From Streptomyces fumigatiscleroticus (lineage in GTDB: Bacteria > Actinomycetota > Actinomycetes > Streptomycetales > Streptomycetaceae): a DNA stretch of 64,000 nucleotides. Below are positions 43,558-52,829 of the stretch, one piece after another. The notes under the pieces were generated by a model. It was not told the DNA's origin, made no database searches, and saw only the letters and a list, made by a program, of their open reading frames with translations. Positions within the stretch are counted from its first letter, which is position 1. Each line of letters starts with the position of its first letter. The translations under genes and the position numbers were made by a program. The stretch is from assembly GCF_014647975.1 (NCBI RefSeq), contig NZ_BMQF01000001.1, positions 248,001-312,000 of the forward strand, given 5' to 3'.

Positions 43558-44571
43558 TCAGGGGCGCAGGATGAGGCGGATGGGGTTGCCCTCCTTCTTC
43601 TCCAGCCGCTCCACCGCCCGGGCCGCCTCGGACAGCGGCAGCACATCGCTGATGGACGCGGCGAAGTCCAGCCGTCCGCCCTCGATCAGCCTCAGCAGCT
43701 GCGGCAGGGAGACCGGCATGTCCGAGCCGTAGTGGCCGAGGATCTGCTGCTGGAGGTAGCTGAAGCGGGTGCCGTCGGCGACGCCGAGCGGCTTGTCGGT
43801 CAGCCCCACCAGCACCAGCCGGCCCTTGGGGGCCAGAACGCCCAGCGCCTGCTCGCGTACGGCCGGCACGCCCGCGAAGTCGAAGGCCGCGGCCAGCCCG
43901 GCGCCGCCGGTGACCGAGCCGATCGCCGTCCGCAGCTCCGGGTCGGCCGAGTCCAGCGCGAGATCGGCGCCGGCCGCCAGCGCGCGCTCCCGCGCGACCG
44001 GGTTGGGGTCGACGGCGACGATCGGGCAGGCGCCCACCGCGCGCAGCAGCTGGACGGCGTGCACGCCGAGGCCTCCCACGCCCCAGACCCCGACCGCCTC
44101 GGCGGGCCGGACCGCGGCGGTGGCGGTGATCGCGGCCCAGGGGGTGGAGACGGCGTCCGGGATGATCGAGCCCTGGTCGAAGGGGATGGCGTCGGGCAGC
44201 AGGGTCAGGGCGTCCGCGGCGGACAGGGCGTACTCGGCCCAGCCGCCGTCGTAGTCGACGCCGCGGGTGTAGGTGACGCCGTCGCGGATCTCGCCCGCGT
44301 GGAGCACCACGCGCTGCCCGGGCGTCCAGGCGGTGACGCCCTCGCCGGTCCCGGCGATCACGCCGGAGACCTCGTGGCCCAGGGTGACGGTGTCGCCCCG
44401 CAGGTACAGCGGCGTGAGCGTCCCGTCGATCAGGTGCACGTCGGAGAGGCACACTCCGGCGGCCTCGACCTTGACCAGCACCTCGCCGGGGCCCGGCTGC
44501 GGGCGCTCCACCTCTTCCAGGCGCAGCGTGCGGCTGGGCACGTGCAGGCGGGCGGCGAGCATCTGCTCCAT
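43558..44571 (-). CDS. Zinc-dependent alcohol dehydrogenase (MDR family)
   Basis: A 337-residue medium-chain dehydrogenase/reductase: catalytic zinc region AGVCLSDVHLIDG and LGHEVSGVI, Rossmann motif GVWGVGGLGVHAVQLL, Asp in VAVDPNP for NAD(H). The structural-zinc four-Cys loop is absent, so it resembles the simpler alcohol dehydrogenases. Oxidises an unknown alcohol or reduces an aldehyde. ATG 44571 is placed by GGAGG nine bases upstream. It is divergent from a TetR gene, with an operator between, so repression by that TetR is likely. It ends seven bases from the convergent radical SAM gene. Confidence 0.9.
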   Translation of the reverse strand: MEQMLAARLHVPSRTLRLEEVERPQPGPGEVLVKVEAAGVCLSDVHLIDGTLTPLYLRGDTVTLGHEVSGVIAGTGEGVTAWTPGQRVVLHAGEIRDGVTYTRGVDYDGGWAEYALSAADALTLLPDAIPFDQGSIIPDAVSTPWAAITATAAVRPAEAVGVWGVGGLGVHAVQLLRAVGACPIVAVDPNPVARERALAAGADLALDSADPELRTAIGSVTGGAGLAAAFDFAGVPAVREQALGVLAPKGRLVLVGLTDKPLGVADGTRFSYLQQQILGHYGSDMPVSLPQLLRLIEGGRLDFAASISDVLPLSEAARAVERLEKKEGNPIRLILRP

Positions 44572-44622
44572 GGGGGAACCTCCTCGGTGCGGTGGCGGGC
44601 CCCGCGCCGTATCGCAGGTCGC

Positions 44623-44651
44623 CTTGCGTTGAACCGTACACCCAACGCAAG
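44623..44651. promoter_or_regulatory. Inverted-repeat operator between the ADH and TetR genes
   Basis: Exact 9-base arms CTTGCGTTG (44623-44631) and CAACGCAAG (44643-44651) around an 11-base spacer, centred in the 103-base gap of the divergent genes. This is the usual architecture of a TetR operator. A TAGGCT -10-like hexamer at 44663-44668 lies only six bases before the tetR ATG, suggesting a near-leaderless transcript. Confidence 0.75.
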
Positions 44652-44674
44652 TCCAGTTGCTTTAGGCTGGGGGC

Positions 44675-45280
44675 ATGACGTCGTCCCAGTCCGCCCCGCG
44701 TCCGCTGCGCCGGCGCGGGGAGCGTGTGCGGCAGGCCGTCCTCGCCGCCACGGTGGACCTGCTCGCCACCGAGGGGCTGGGGGGCACGACCGTCGCCGCC
44801 GTCGCCCGCGCCGCCGGCGTGCACGAGACGTCGGTCTACCGCCGCTGGGGTACCCGCGAGAACCTGGTGCTCGACGCGCTGACCACCGAGGTGGACGCCG
44901 CGCTGCCCGTTCCCGACACCGGGCGGGTGCGGGAGGACCTGGTCCGGTACTTCACCTCGCTGGCCCGGCTGCTCGACACCGCCCAGGGCCGGGCGCTGCT
45001 GCGGCTGAGCGTCGAGTACGGCGACACGCCGGACGACCGGCGGGGCGGCTACTGGCGCGACCGTCTCGAACGCGCCGTCGTCATGGTCCGGCGCGGCGTC
45101 GAGCGGGGCGAGCTGGCGGCGGGGACCGATGCCGGGCTGCTCGTCGAGGCCGTCAGCGGGCCGCTGTTCACCCGCGTCCTGCTCAGCGGGGCCCCGCTGG
45201 ACGAGCCCCTGGTGCGCGGCCTGGTGGCCCTCGCCCTCGACGGCGCCGCACCGCGGGCGGGCCGGCCGGCGAAGGACTGA
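44675..45280 (+). CDS. TetR/AcrR family regulator
   Basis: A 201-residue TetR: N-terminal helix-turn-helix (about 15-60) with RERVRQAVLAAT-like start, GLGGTTVAAVARAAGVHETSVYRRWGTRENLVLDAL, then a helical TetR_C domain. Divergent from the alcohol dehydrogenase and beside a perfect inverted repeat, so it most likely represses both genes until a ligand (perhaps the alcohol or aldehyde) binds. Confidence 0.92.
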   Translation: MTSSQSAPRPLRRRGERVRQAVLAATVDLLATEGLGGTTVAAVARAAGVHETSVYRRWGTRENLVLDALTTEVDAALPVPDTGRVREDLVRYFTSLARLLDTAQGRALLRLSVEYGDTPDDRRGGYWRDRLERAVVMVRRGVERGELAAGTDAGLLVEAVSGPLFTRVLLSGAPLDEPLVRGLVALALDGAAPRAGRPAKD

Positions 45281-45311
45281 CGCCGGGCGGCGGGGCGGCA
45301 CCGCCCGCGGC

Positions 45312-45668
45312 TCAGTGGCGCAGCGCGGCGACGGCGTCCTCGGTGGTGGGGTACAGGGGGAAGACCTGGTCCAGGCCGACGGTCTCGATGACCCTCAGGA
45401 GATCGGGGCCGAGCCCGGCCAGGCTCAGGGACGCCTCGGCGGACCGGGTGCGGTGGTAGGCGCCGACCAGCACGGTGATGCCCGTGGAGTCGCAGTAGGT
45501 CAGACCCGTCAGATCGATGACGAGATGCGCTCCCGGCGCGAAGCCGAGACCGTCCAGGACCTCGGTGGCACGGGGGGCGGTGTGGTGGTCGAGTTCACCG
45601 CTCACCGTCACGACGACGGGACCCGCCGGATGGGTGTGCCGGCTGACGGTCAGAAGGGGCTCGGTCAC
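45312..45668 (-). CDS. STAS-domain anti-sigma factor antagonist
   Basis: A 118-residue STAS protein: VVVTVSGELDHHTAPRATEVL and IDLTGLTYCDSTGITVLVGAY, with the Ser-containing YCDSTG switch motif, ending GLDQVFPLYPTTEDAVAAL. GTG 45668 follows GAGGAGA; a longer frame reaches 45713. Divergent from the giant kinase-phosphatase gene, whose SpoIIE and ATPase domains are candidate controllers of this protein. Confidence 0.85.
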   Translation of the reverse strand: MTEPLLTVSRHTHPAGPVVVTVSGELDHHTAPRATEVLDGLGFAPGAHLVIDLTGLTYCDSTGITVLVGAYHRTRSAEASLSLAGLGPDLLRVIETVGLDQVFPLYPTTEDAVAALRH

Positions 45669-45852
45669 CGGATCTCCTCGGGATGGTGCGGGATACGCGG
45701 AAACGGACAGCACGGGTACCGCGGTGTCGTCGCGTCATCCGCACTCGGCCGGGCCGAAGCCCGGAAGCGCCCGAATCGGCTGGCTTATCCTACGGAACCG
45801 AGGAAACCGGCGGGTAGAGCCCAACAGCCGGTACCGGAAAGGCAGGTCGTGA

Positions 45853-48800
45853 ATGGCGCCACCGCGGGACGCTGAGCATGCGCCACCGACACCCACCGCC
45901 ACCACCGGCGTCTTCGCCGCCGACCGGGAGGTCGGCCGGGATCTCGCCGCGGTGGACTGGGCCGCCACCCCGCTCGGGTCGCCGCGAGGCTGGCCGCAGA
46001 GCCTGCGGACGGCGGTGAGCATCCTGCTGTCCTCCCGGTTCTCCATGTGGATGGCGTGGGGACCGGAGCTGACGTTCTTCTGCAACACCGCCTACCGCCG
46101 CGACACGCTGGGGCAGAAGTACCCGTGGGCCCTGGGCCGCCCGGCCCGCGAGGTGTGGGCGGAGATCTGGCAGGACATCGGCCCGCGCATCGACGCGGTG
46201 CTGACCACGGGCGAGGCGACCTGGGACGAGGCGCTGCTGCTCTTCCTGGAACGGTCCGGCTACTCCGAGGAGACCTACCACACGTTCTCCTACAGTCCCC
46301 TGCGCGACGACTCCGGCGCCGTGGTGGGCATGCTGTGCGTGGTCAGCGAGGAGACCGAACGGGTCATCGGCGAACGGCGGATGGCCACCCTGCGGGAGCT
46401 CGGCTCCGACCCGAGCATGGTCCGCACCGAGGAGGAGGTGCTGGCCTTCGCCGGCCGGCAGCTCGGACGCAATCCGCGGGACCTGCCCTTCACGCTGACC
46501 TATCTCTTCGGGCCGGACGGCTCCGCGCGGCTGGCCGGCACCACCGGCCTTCGCGCGGGGCACCCGGCCGCCCCGGCCGCCCTCCCGGCCGACGGCACGC
46601 CCGGCGTGTGGCCGACGGCGGCGCCGGCCCGGGGCGAGTCCGTGGTCACGGCTCTCGACGGGCCCCCGTTCACCGGCCTGCCGACGGGCGACTGGGCCGA
46701 GCCCCCCACGCACGCGCTGATCCTGCCGCTGCTCCAGCAGGGCACCACCCCCTACGGCTTCCTGGTGGCCGGCCTGAACCGGTACCGCCCCCTGGACGAG
46801 GGCTACCACGGCTTCGTGGAGCTGACCGCCGCGCACATCGCGTCGGGCATCTCCGGCGCGCGCAGCTACCGGGCGCAGCAGCGGCGGGCGGAGGAACTCG
46901 CCGAACTGGACCGCGCCAAGACCACGTTCTTCTCCAACATCAGCCACGAGTTCCGTACCCCCCTGACCCTGATCATGGGCCCGGTGCAGGAGCTGCGCTC
47001 CCGGCTGGACGGGGCCGGGCCCGAGGTCCGCGAGGAGCTGGAGGTCGTGCACCGCAACGCGCTCCGGATGGGCAGACTCGTCAACGACCTGCTGGACTTC
47101 TCCCGGATCGAGGCCGGACGGATGCGGGCGAGCTACGAACCGGCCGATCTGGCCGCGGTCACCGCCGAGCTGGCCAGTGTCTTCCGCTCCGCCGCCGACC
47201 GGGCCCACCTGGCCTTCGAGGTGGACTGCCGCACGCTGGACCAGCCGGTGTACCTGGACCGCGGCATGTGGGAGAAGGTGGTCCTCAACCTGCTCGGCAA
47301 CGCGCTGAAGTTCACCTCCGAGGGCTGTGTCCGTGTCGCCGTGCGCGCCGGGGACGGCCATGCGGAGGTCACGGTGGCGGACACCGGCATCGGCATTCCC
47401 GCCGCGGAGATGCCCCGGCTCTTCGAGCGGTTCCACCGCATCGAGAACGCCCGCTCCCGCTCCATCGAGGGCAGCGGCATCGGCCTGGCGCTGGTCAGGG
47501 AGCTCGTCGGGCTGCACGGCGGAACCATCACCGCCGACAGCACCGAGGGCGAGGGCACCCGCTTCACCGTCCGCCTGCCCTTCGGCTCCGCGCATCTGCC
47601 CGCCGACGCCGTCGTCCCGGCCACCGGCGCCGGCGGCGTCTTTCCGTCCGCCGACCCGTATGTGCAGGAGGCTGTGCGCCGGCGGCCGGAGACCGCCCCC
47701 CGGACGGACGCCGCGACGGTTGCGTCCGCCGGCCGGCCGCACACCGCCGGCGCCCGCCCGGCCGCCCCGGCACGTGTCCTCGTCGCCGACGACAACGCCG
47801 ACATGCGCGCGTATCTGACGCGTCTGCTGCGCGGCGCCGAGTACGAGGTGGAGGCGGTCGCCGACGGCCGCCAGGCGCTCGGGGCGGCCCGGCGGGAGGC
47901 GCCCGACCTCGTGGTCAGCGACGTGATGATGCCCCGGCTCGACGGTCTCTCCCTGGTGGCCGCGTTGCGCGCCGATCCGCGCACCGCGTCCGTCCCCGTG
48001 CTGCTGCTGTCCGCGCGGGCCGGGCAGGAGGCGTCCGTCGAGGGCCTCGGGGCGGGCGCCGACGACTATCTCGTCAAGCCGTTCGCGGCGGCGGAACTCC
48101 TGGCCCGGGTGCGGGCCAACGTGGAACTGTCCCGGCTGCGCACCCGTCACGCCCGCTGGCGCACCGCGCTGGTCGACTCGTTGCAGGAGGCGTTCTTCGT
48201 CTGCGACGAGGAAGGCGCCGTCGTCGAGATCAACACGGCGTTCACCGACATCCTCGGCTACGGCCCCGAGGGCCTGCCCTATCGGCCGCGGCAGCCCTGG
48301 TGGCCTCGGGCCGCCGCCGATCCCGACGCCCACGAGCGGGCCGCCGTGGCCTTCGAGGGCATGCTGCGCCGGGGAAGGGGCCGCCACACCGTGCCGGTCA
48401 GCCACCGCGACGGGCACCGGCTGTGGATCAGCATCAGCTTCAACCGGGTCCGGGATCCCGGCACCGGACGCCGCGCCGTGGTCGGCACGTTCCGGGACGT
48501 GACCGCCGAGCACCACGCCGTCCAGCGCGAGAGCGCGCTGGCCGCCCTGGGCCTGCGGCTGTCCCGGGCGGGCGACGCGAGCGAGGCGCTGACCGGCTCC
48601 CTGGCGGAGCTGAAGGAGCTGTGGCGGGCGCGGCAGGTGCTGGCCGTCGTGCTCGACGGCACGCCGGAACCCTCCGTGACCACCGCCGCCGGGCCCGCGC
48701 CCGGCTGGCCGGAGCTGAGCCCCCGGCTGCGCAAGCGCCTCGGCTCCCTGCGCGGGGTGGCACCGCTCACCCCGGTCACCGACCGCTCCGGCGCCGGGAT

Positions 48801-50025
48801 CGTCCTGGAGCATCCCGGCGGCCCGCTGGCGCTCTGGATCGACCTCGGCGGTCACCGGCTCTTCACCGACGAGGACCAGCTGCTGCTGTCCCTGCTGGCC
48901 GGGCATCTGGCCCAGGGACTGGTCCGCGCCCACCAGATCGACCAGCAGCGGGAGACCGCCCTGGCGCTGCAACGCGCCATCCTCGGCCCCTCGCACCTGC
49001 CCGACGGCTTCGCCGTCCGCTACGAGCCCGCGACCCGGCCGCTGGAGGTGGGCGGCGACTGGTACGACACGGTGGCGCTGCCCGACGGCCGGATCGGCAT
49101 CGTGGTCGGGGACTGTGTGGGCCGGGGGCTGGGCGCGGCCACCGTGATGGGGCAGCTGCGCAGCGCCTGCCGGGCCCTGCTGCTCCAGGACGCGGGCCCG
49201 GCCCGGACCCTCATGGCGCTGGACCACTTCGCCGCCGGTCTGCCCGGCGCCCGGTGCACCACGGTCTTCTGCGGTGTCCTGGACCCCGCGAGCGGCCGCC
49301 TGACCTACTCCAGCGCCGGCCATCCGCCGGGCATCCTCGCCCGGGCGGACGGCACCACCCTCCTCCTGGAGGACGGGCGCTCACTGCCGCTGGCGATCCG
49401 CCCCGGCAGGCCCCGCCCGGAGGGCGCGTGCACCCTGCCCGCACGCGCCACCCTGCTGCTGTACACCGACGGACTCGTCGAACGGCGGCGCCGCCCGCTC
49501 ACCGCGGGCATCGACCAGGCGGGCGCGGCCGTCCAGCAGGGCCGGGACGTCGCCGTCGGCGAACTCGCCACCCAGGTGATGGAGCGGCTGGCCCCGGCCG
49601 GCGGCTACGACGACGACGTCGCCGTGCTGGTCTACCGGCATCCGGCGCCGCTGGACCTGTCCTTCCCCGCCGAGTCCGCCCAGCTCGCCCTCGTGCGCCA
49701 GGCCCTGCGCGGCTGGCTCGCGCAGTGCGGTCTGCCGCGCCGTACCGTGCAGAACGTGCTGGTCGCCGCGGGTGAGGCATGTGCCAACGCGATCGAGCAC
49801 GGCCACCGCGACGCTCCCGGCGACCCCGTGCGCCTGCGGGTCGAGGCGTTCGCCGACGGGCTGCGGCTGGTCGTCGCCGACAGCGGCAGCTGGAAGGTCC
49901 CGCAGCCGGAGGCGAATCGCCATCGCGGCCGCGGGACCGCCCTCATGCGGGCCATGATGGAACAGGTCACCATCACGCCAGGCGCCACCGGCACCACCGT
50001 CGAGATGCACACGAGGATCGGCTGA
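45853..50025 (+). CDS. Giant hybrid kinase-receiver-PAS-SpoIIE phosphatase-ATPase
   Basis: A 1390-residue signalling protein. Order: PAS-like (about 25-170), GAF-like (175-345), HisKA with His365 ([10 protein letters not shown]), HATPase (about 470-585: [19 protein letters not shown]), receiver (about 640-755, Asp690 in [11 protein letters not shown]), PAS (about 765-890), GAF-like, SpoIIE PP2C (about 1035-1260: [36 protein letters not shown]) and a C-terminal anti-sigma ATPase (about 1270-1385: [27 protein letters not shown]). One polypeptide thus has sensing, phosphorelay, phosphatase and kinase parts of a partner switch. It overlaps the STAS gene by one base (TGATG). Confidence 0.92.
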   Translation: MAPPRDAEHAPPTPTATTGVFAADREVGRDLAAVDWAATPLGSPRGWPQSLRTAVSILLSSRFSMWMAWGPELTFFCNTAYRRDTLGQKYPWALGRPAREVWAEIWQDIGPRIDAVLTTGEATWDEALLLFLERSGYSEETYHTFSYSPLRDDSGAVVGMLCVVSEETERVIGERRMATLRELGSDPSMVRTEEEVLAFAGRQLGRNPRDLPFTLTYLFGPDGSARLAGTTGLRAGHPAAPAALPADGTPGVWPTAAPARGESVVTALDGPPFTGLPTGDWAEPPTHALILPLLQQGTTPYGFLVAGLNRYRPLDEGYHGFVELTAAHIASGISGARSYRAQQRRAEELAELDRAKTTFFSNISHEFRTPLTLIMGPVQELRSRLDGAGPEVREELEVVHRNALRMGRLVNDLLDFSRIEAGRMRASYEPADLAAVTAELASVFRSAADRAHLAFEVDCRTLDQPVYLDRGMWEKVVLNLLGNALKFTSEGCVRVAVRAGDGHAEVTVADTGIGIPAAEMPRLFERFHRIENARSRSIEGSGIGLALVRELVGLHGGTITADSTEGEGTRFTVRLPFGSAHLPADAVVPATGAGGVFPSADPYVQEAVRRRPETAPRTDAATVASAGRPHTAGARPAAPARVLVADDNADMRAYLTRLLRGAEYEVEAVADGRQALGAARREAPDLVVSDVMMPRLDGLSLVAALRADPRTASVPVLLLSARAGQEASVEGLGAGADDYLVKPFAAAELLARVRANVELSRLRTRHARWRTALVDSLQEAFFVCDEEGAVVEINTAFTDILGYGPEGLPYRPRQPWWPRAAADPDAHERAAVAFEGMLRRGRGRHTVPVSHRDGHRLWISISFNRVRDPGTGRRAVVGTFRDVTAEHHAVQRESALAALGLRLSRAGDASEALTGSLAELKELWRARQVLAVVLDGTPEPSVTTAAGPAPGWPELSPRLRKRLGSLRGVAPLTPVTDRSGAGIVLEHPGGPLALWIDLGGHRLFTDEDQLLLSLLAGHLAQGLVRAHQIDQQRETALALQRAILGPSHLPDGFAVRYEPATRPLEVGGDWYDTVALPDGRIGIVVGDCVGRGLGAATVMGQLRSACRALLLQDAGPARTLMALDHFAAGLPGARCTTVFCGVLDPASGRLTYSSAGHPPGILARADGTTLLLEDGRSLPLAIRPGRPRPEGACTLPARATLLLYTDGLVERRRRPLTAGIDQAGAAVQQGRDVAVGELATQVMERLAPAGGYDDDVAVLVYRHPAPLDLSFPAESAQLALVRQALRGWLAQCGLPRRTVQNVLVAAGEACANAIEHGHRDAPGDPVRLRVEAFADGLRLVVADSGSWKVPQPEANRHRGRGTALMRAMMEQVTITPGATGTTVEMHTRIG

Positions 50026-50312
50026 TGCCCACCCCGCTCACCCTCACCCCCGGCCGCCGCGACGACGGAAGCGCCCTGCTCACGGTCGTCGGCGAGATCG
50101 ACATGAGCAACACCGGCGCCTTCGCCGAGGCGCTCGGTGCCACCCGGGGCCCGCTGGTCGTCGACCTCACCGGTGTCGAGTACCTCGACAGTGCCGGCCT
50201 CGGGGTGCTCTTCCTCCACGCGGACCGTGTGGAGCTGGTCGCCGGCCCGCTGCTGACGCCGGTGCTGACCGTCTCGGGGCTGGCCGGCATCACCACCGTC
50301 CACGACGCGTAG
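50025..50312 (+). CDS. STAS-domain protein coupled to the giant kinase-phosphatase
   Basis: A 95-residue STAS protein: LLTVVGEIDMSNTGAFAEAL and VVDLTGVEYLDSAGLGVLFLHAD, with the phosphorylatable Ser in LDSAG. It starts at the last base of the preceding stop codon (TGATG), so it is coupled and is the most likely substrate of the SpoIIE and ATPase domains encoded just upstream. Together they make a self-contained partner switch; the target sigma factor is unknown. Confidence 0.88.
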   Translation: MPTPLTLTPGRRDDGSALLTVVGEIDMSNTGAFAEALGATRGPLVVDLTGVEYLDSAGLGVLFLHADRVELVAGPLLTPVLTVSGLAGITTVHDA

Positions 50313-50321
50313 GCCCGCGCC

Positions 50322-50549
50322 TCAGGCGCGCAGCGGCGGGACCACGGGGACCTCCGGGGCGTTCGCGATGTCCTCGGCGGTCATCCGGAACTGCTCGGGG
50401 TAGGACTCGCGCCGGGTGCGGCGGGCGGGTTCGGTGGTGCGCCAGGTGTAGAGGCAGCGCCGGCACTGGAGGACGTCCCAGACGCCGGGGACGGGTGAGG
50501 AGTACAGCTTCTCGACGGTCTCGAAGGCGCAGCGGGGGCAGTCGGTCAT
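50322..50549 (-). CDS. vdcD: VdcD, subunit D of non-oxidative aromatic acid decarboxylase
   Basis: A 75-residue zinc-ribbon-like protein with two CxxC pairs (DCPRCAFETV and QCRRCLYTWR), and ETVEKLYSSPVPGVWDVLQ typical of VdcD/YclD. It is required with VdcB and VdcC for vanillate/4-hydroxybenzoate-type decarboxylation. Last gene of the vdc operon, 56 bases after vdcC; convergent with the STAS gene at nine bases. Confidence 0.9.
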   Translation of the reverse strand: MTDCPRCAFETVEKLYSSPVPGVWDVLQCRRCLYTWRTTEPARRTRRESYPEQFRMTAEDIANAPEVPVVPPLRA

Positions 50550-50605
50550 GGTGGGGTCTCCTTCTCGGCGGGGGTCGGTGGTGACGGGGACGGCTCCCGG
50601 ACCGG

Positions 50606-52036
50606 TCAGCCGCGGGCCTCGGCCAGCAGCCGCTGGATCCGGGCGGCCCAGTCCCTGGTCTCGGGCAGGTCCTTGGCGGGCGTGGAGAAGTTGCCGCGCT
50701 CGTCGGGGCGTACGGGGGTCGTGGCGTCGATGATCATCTTGCTGGTGATGCCGGCGGGCTGGGCGGCGGGCGCCAGCTCCACGACGGAGAGGTTGGGCAG
50801 GATCATGACGTCGCCGGACGGGTTGACCTTGGAGGACACCGCCCACATCACCTGCGGCAGGTTGAACGGGTCCACGTCCTCGTCGACCAGGATCACGGTG
50901 GTGATGTAGCCGAGCCCGTGCGGGGTCGTCATGGCCCGCATGGCGACGGCCTTGGCGAAACCGCCGTAGCGCTTCTTGGTGGAGATGATGGCCAGCAGGC
51001 CGTGCGTGTACATGGCGTTGACGGCCTGCACCTCGGGGAACTCCGCGCGCAGCTGCTTGAGCAGCGGCACACAGGTGTTGGGGCCCACGAGATAGTCGAC
51101 CTCGGTCCACGGCATGCCCAGGTAGAGCGACTCGAAGACGGGGTTCGTGCGGTAGGAGACGCGGTCGATACGGATGACGGGCATCCGGCGGCCGCCGGAG
51201 TAGTGGCCGGTGAACTCGCCGAAGGGGCCCTCGATCTGCCGCTTGCGGCTTTCGATCACGCCCTCGATGACGACCTCCGAGCCCCAGGGCACGTCGAAGC
51301 CGGTGAGCGGGGCGGTGGCGATCGGGGCGGGGGCGCCGCGCAGGGCGCCGGCCATCTCGTACTCGCTCTGGTCGTAGCCCATGGGCATGCCGGCGACGAT
51401 GGTCATCACCGGGTCGTTGCCGAGGGTGATGGCGATGGGCAGGTCCTCGCCCTTCTCCTCGGCCTTGCGCAGGTGGAGGGCGACGTCGTGCACCGGGACC
51501 GGCTGCATGGCGAGCCGGTTGCGGCCGATGACCTGGAGGCGGTAGGTGCCGACGTTCTGCTTGCCGAAGTGGTCCGGGTCCTCGGGGTCGCGGGAGACGA
51601 CGGCGGCCTTGTCGAGGTAGAAGCCGCCGTCGCCGTCGTTGAGCCGGAACAGCGGCAGCACCGAGAACAGGTCGACGTCGTCGCGCTCCTGGGTGTTCTC
51701 GCGCCAGGGGGCGTCCTCGCGGCGCTCGGGCGCGACGGGGAAGGCGTCCCAGCGCCGGGAGAACTCCTCGACCTGCTCCTTGACGGGCGTGTGCTTGGGC
51801 AGCCCGAGGGCGAGCGCGTGGTTGGCCCAGGAGCCGTGCACGTTGAGGGCGATCCGGGCGTCGGTGAAGCCCTTGACGTTGTCGAACCACAGGGCGGGCG
51901 CGCCCTCGCCGATCCGGCCGGTGGCGTTGGCCGCCGCCGCCAGATCGGGCTCGGGCAGGACTTCGTCGGTGATGCGCAGCAGCTGGCCCTCCTGCTCCAG
52001 GGTGCCGAGGAAACTGCGCAGATCGTCGTAGGGCAT
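50606..52036 (-). CDS. vdcC: VdcC, UbiD-family prenyl-FMN decarboxylase
   Basis: A 476-residue UbiD-type enzyme: MPYDDLRSFLGTLE, LPLFRLNDGDGGFYLDKA, the prenyl-FMN/metal region NVGTYRLQVIGRNRLAMQ and EGPFGEFTGHYSGGRRMPV with the catalytic Arg-Glu-Glu neighbourhood, and GMPWTEVDYL. It decarboxylates hydroxylated benzoates such as vanillate to guaiacol or 4-hydroxybenzoate to phenol, without oxygen, using prenylated FMN from VdcB. The middle gene of vdcBCD. Confidence 0.92.
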   Translation of the reverse strand: MPYDDLRSFLGTLEQEGQLLRITDEVLPEPDLAAAANATGRIGEGAPALWFDNVKGFTDARIALNVHGSWANHALALGLPKHTPVKEQVEEFSRRWDAFPVAPERREDAPWRENTQERDDVDLFSVLPLFRLNDGDGGFYLDKAAVVSRDPEDPDHFGKQNVGTYRLQVIGRNRLAMQPVPVHDVALHLRKAEEKGEDLPIAITLGNDPVMTIVAGMPMGYDQSEYEMAGALRGAPAPIATAPLTGFDVPWGSEVVIEGVIESRKRQIEGPFGEFTGHYSGGRRMPVIRIDRVSYRTNPVFESLYLGMPWTEVDYLVGPNTCVPLLKQLRAEFPEVQAVNAMYTHGLLAIISTKKRYGGFAKAVAMRAMTTPHGLGYITTVILVDEDVDPFNLPQVMWAVSSKVNPSGDVMILPNLSVVELAPAAQPAGITSKMIIDATTPVRPDERGNFSTPAKDLPETRDWAARIQRLLAEARG

Positions 52037-52083
52037 GGGAACTCCGTGAGGTGCTGTTCTGTTCTGGTGCGGCGGGGCGGGCG

Positions 52084-52157
52084 TCAGGACGCCGGCTTCA
52101 GGACGCCGGCTTCAGGACGCGGGCTTCAGGACGCGGGCTTCAGGACGCGGGCTTCAG
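52084..52157. repeat. 14-bp tandem repeat, five copies, between vdcB and vdcC
   Basis: The unit TCAGGACGC(C/G)GGCT recurs exactly every 14 bases from 52084, 52098, 52112, 52126 and 52140, with a partial sixth starting at 52154. Two copies (52084-52111) read CCGG and the others CGGG. On the coding strand it is a multiplied copy of the end of vdcB, whose stop lies at 52142-52140. Fourteen is not a multiple of three, so changes in copy number affect only the gap and the stop context. Confidence 0.9.
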
Positions 52158-52730
52158 GGACCGGGCGGCGCGCATGCCCTGCCACCGCTTGGCGGCCGGC
52201 GCCGGCAGCCCGAACTGGTCGAGGATGCGGGCCACGACGTGGTCGACGATGTCGTCCACCGACTCGGGGTGGTTGTAGAAGGCGGGCATGGGCGGCACCA
52301 TCTGCACGCCCATCCGGGACAGCGCGAGCATGTTCTCCAGGTGGATCTCGCTCAGCGGGGTCTCGCGCGGCACGAGGACGAGCTTGCGGCGTTCCTTCAA
52401 CACGACGTCCGCGGCACGCCCGACCAGGCCGTCGGCGTAGCCCGCGCGGATGCCCGCCAGGGTCTTCATCGAGCACGGCACGATCACCATGCCGTCGGTG
52501 CGGAAGGACCCGGAGGAGATCAGGGCGCCCTGGTCCTCGGGCCGGTGCACGGCGTCGGCCAGCGCGCCGACCTCCTCGGCCGACATCCCGGTCTCCAGCT
52601 CGATCGTGGTGCGCGCCCAGCGGCTGAGCACCAGATGGGTCTCGACCTCCGGCAGCTCCGCCAGATTCTGAAGGAACCGGACACCGAACACGGCGCCCGT
52701 CGCCCCGGTCATCCCCACGATCAGCCTCAT
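52140..52730 (-). CDS. vdcB: VdcB, UbiX-type flavin prenyltransferase
   Basis: A 196-residue flavoprotein: GMTGATGAVFGVRFLQ at the N-terminus (FMN site), SSGSFRTDGMVIVPCSMKTLAGI and LVLVPRETPLSEIHLENML, diagnostic for UbiX/VdcB. It makes prenylated FMN from FMN and a dimethylallyl phosphate for VdcC. The reading frame ends in the first copy of the 14-bp repeat array. First gene of the operon; the upstream gap contains a palindrome shared with the divergent AraC gene. Confidence 0.92.
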   Translation of the reverse strand: MRLIVGMTGATGAVFGVRFLQNLAELPEVETHLVLSRWARTTIELETGMSAEEVGALADAVHRPEDQGALISSGSFRTDGMVIVPCSMKTLAGIRAGYADGLVGRAADVVLKERRKLVLVPRETPLSEIHLENMLALSRMGVQMVPPMPAFYNHPESVDDIVDHVVARILDQFGLPAPAAKRWQGMRAARSLKPAS

Positions 52731-52764
52731 ATGCCGGCTTCCTTCCCGCGCTCACGCCGTTGAC

Positions 52765-52778
52765 CTGCGTCGACGCAG
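52765..52778. promoter_or_regulatory. 14-bp perfect palindrome between vdcB and araC-like gene
   Basis: CTGCGTCGACGCAG is its own reverse complement and sits in the 99-base gap between the divergent vdcB (start 52730) and the AraC regulator (start 52830). A TTGACC -35-like hexamer at 52760-52765 overlaps it. It is a plausible binding site for the AraC-type regulator or another factor that controls both genes. Confidence 0.6.
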
Positions 52779-52829
52779 CCCACGTTAGGAGCGTGATCAC
52801 GGCTGTCGGCGGTAGGCTCGGGACTCGCC

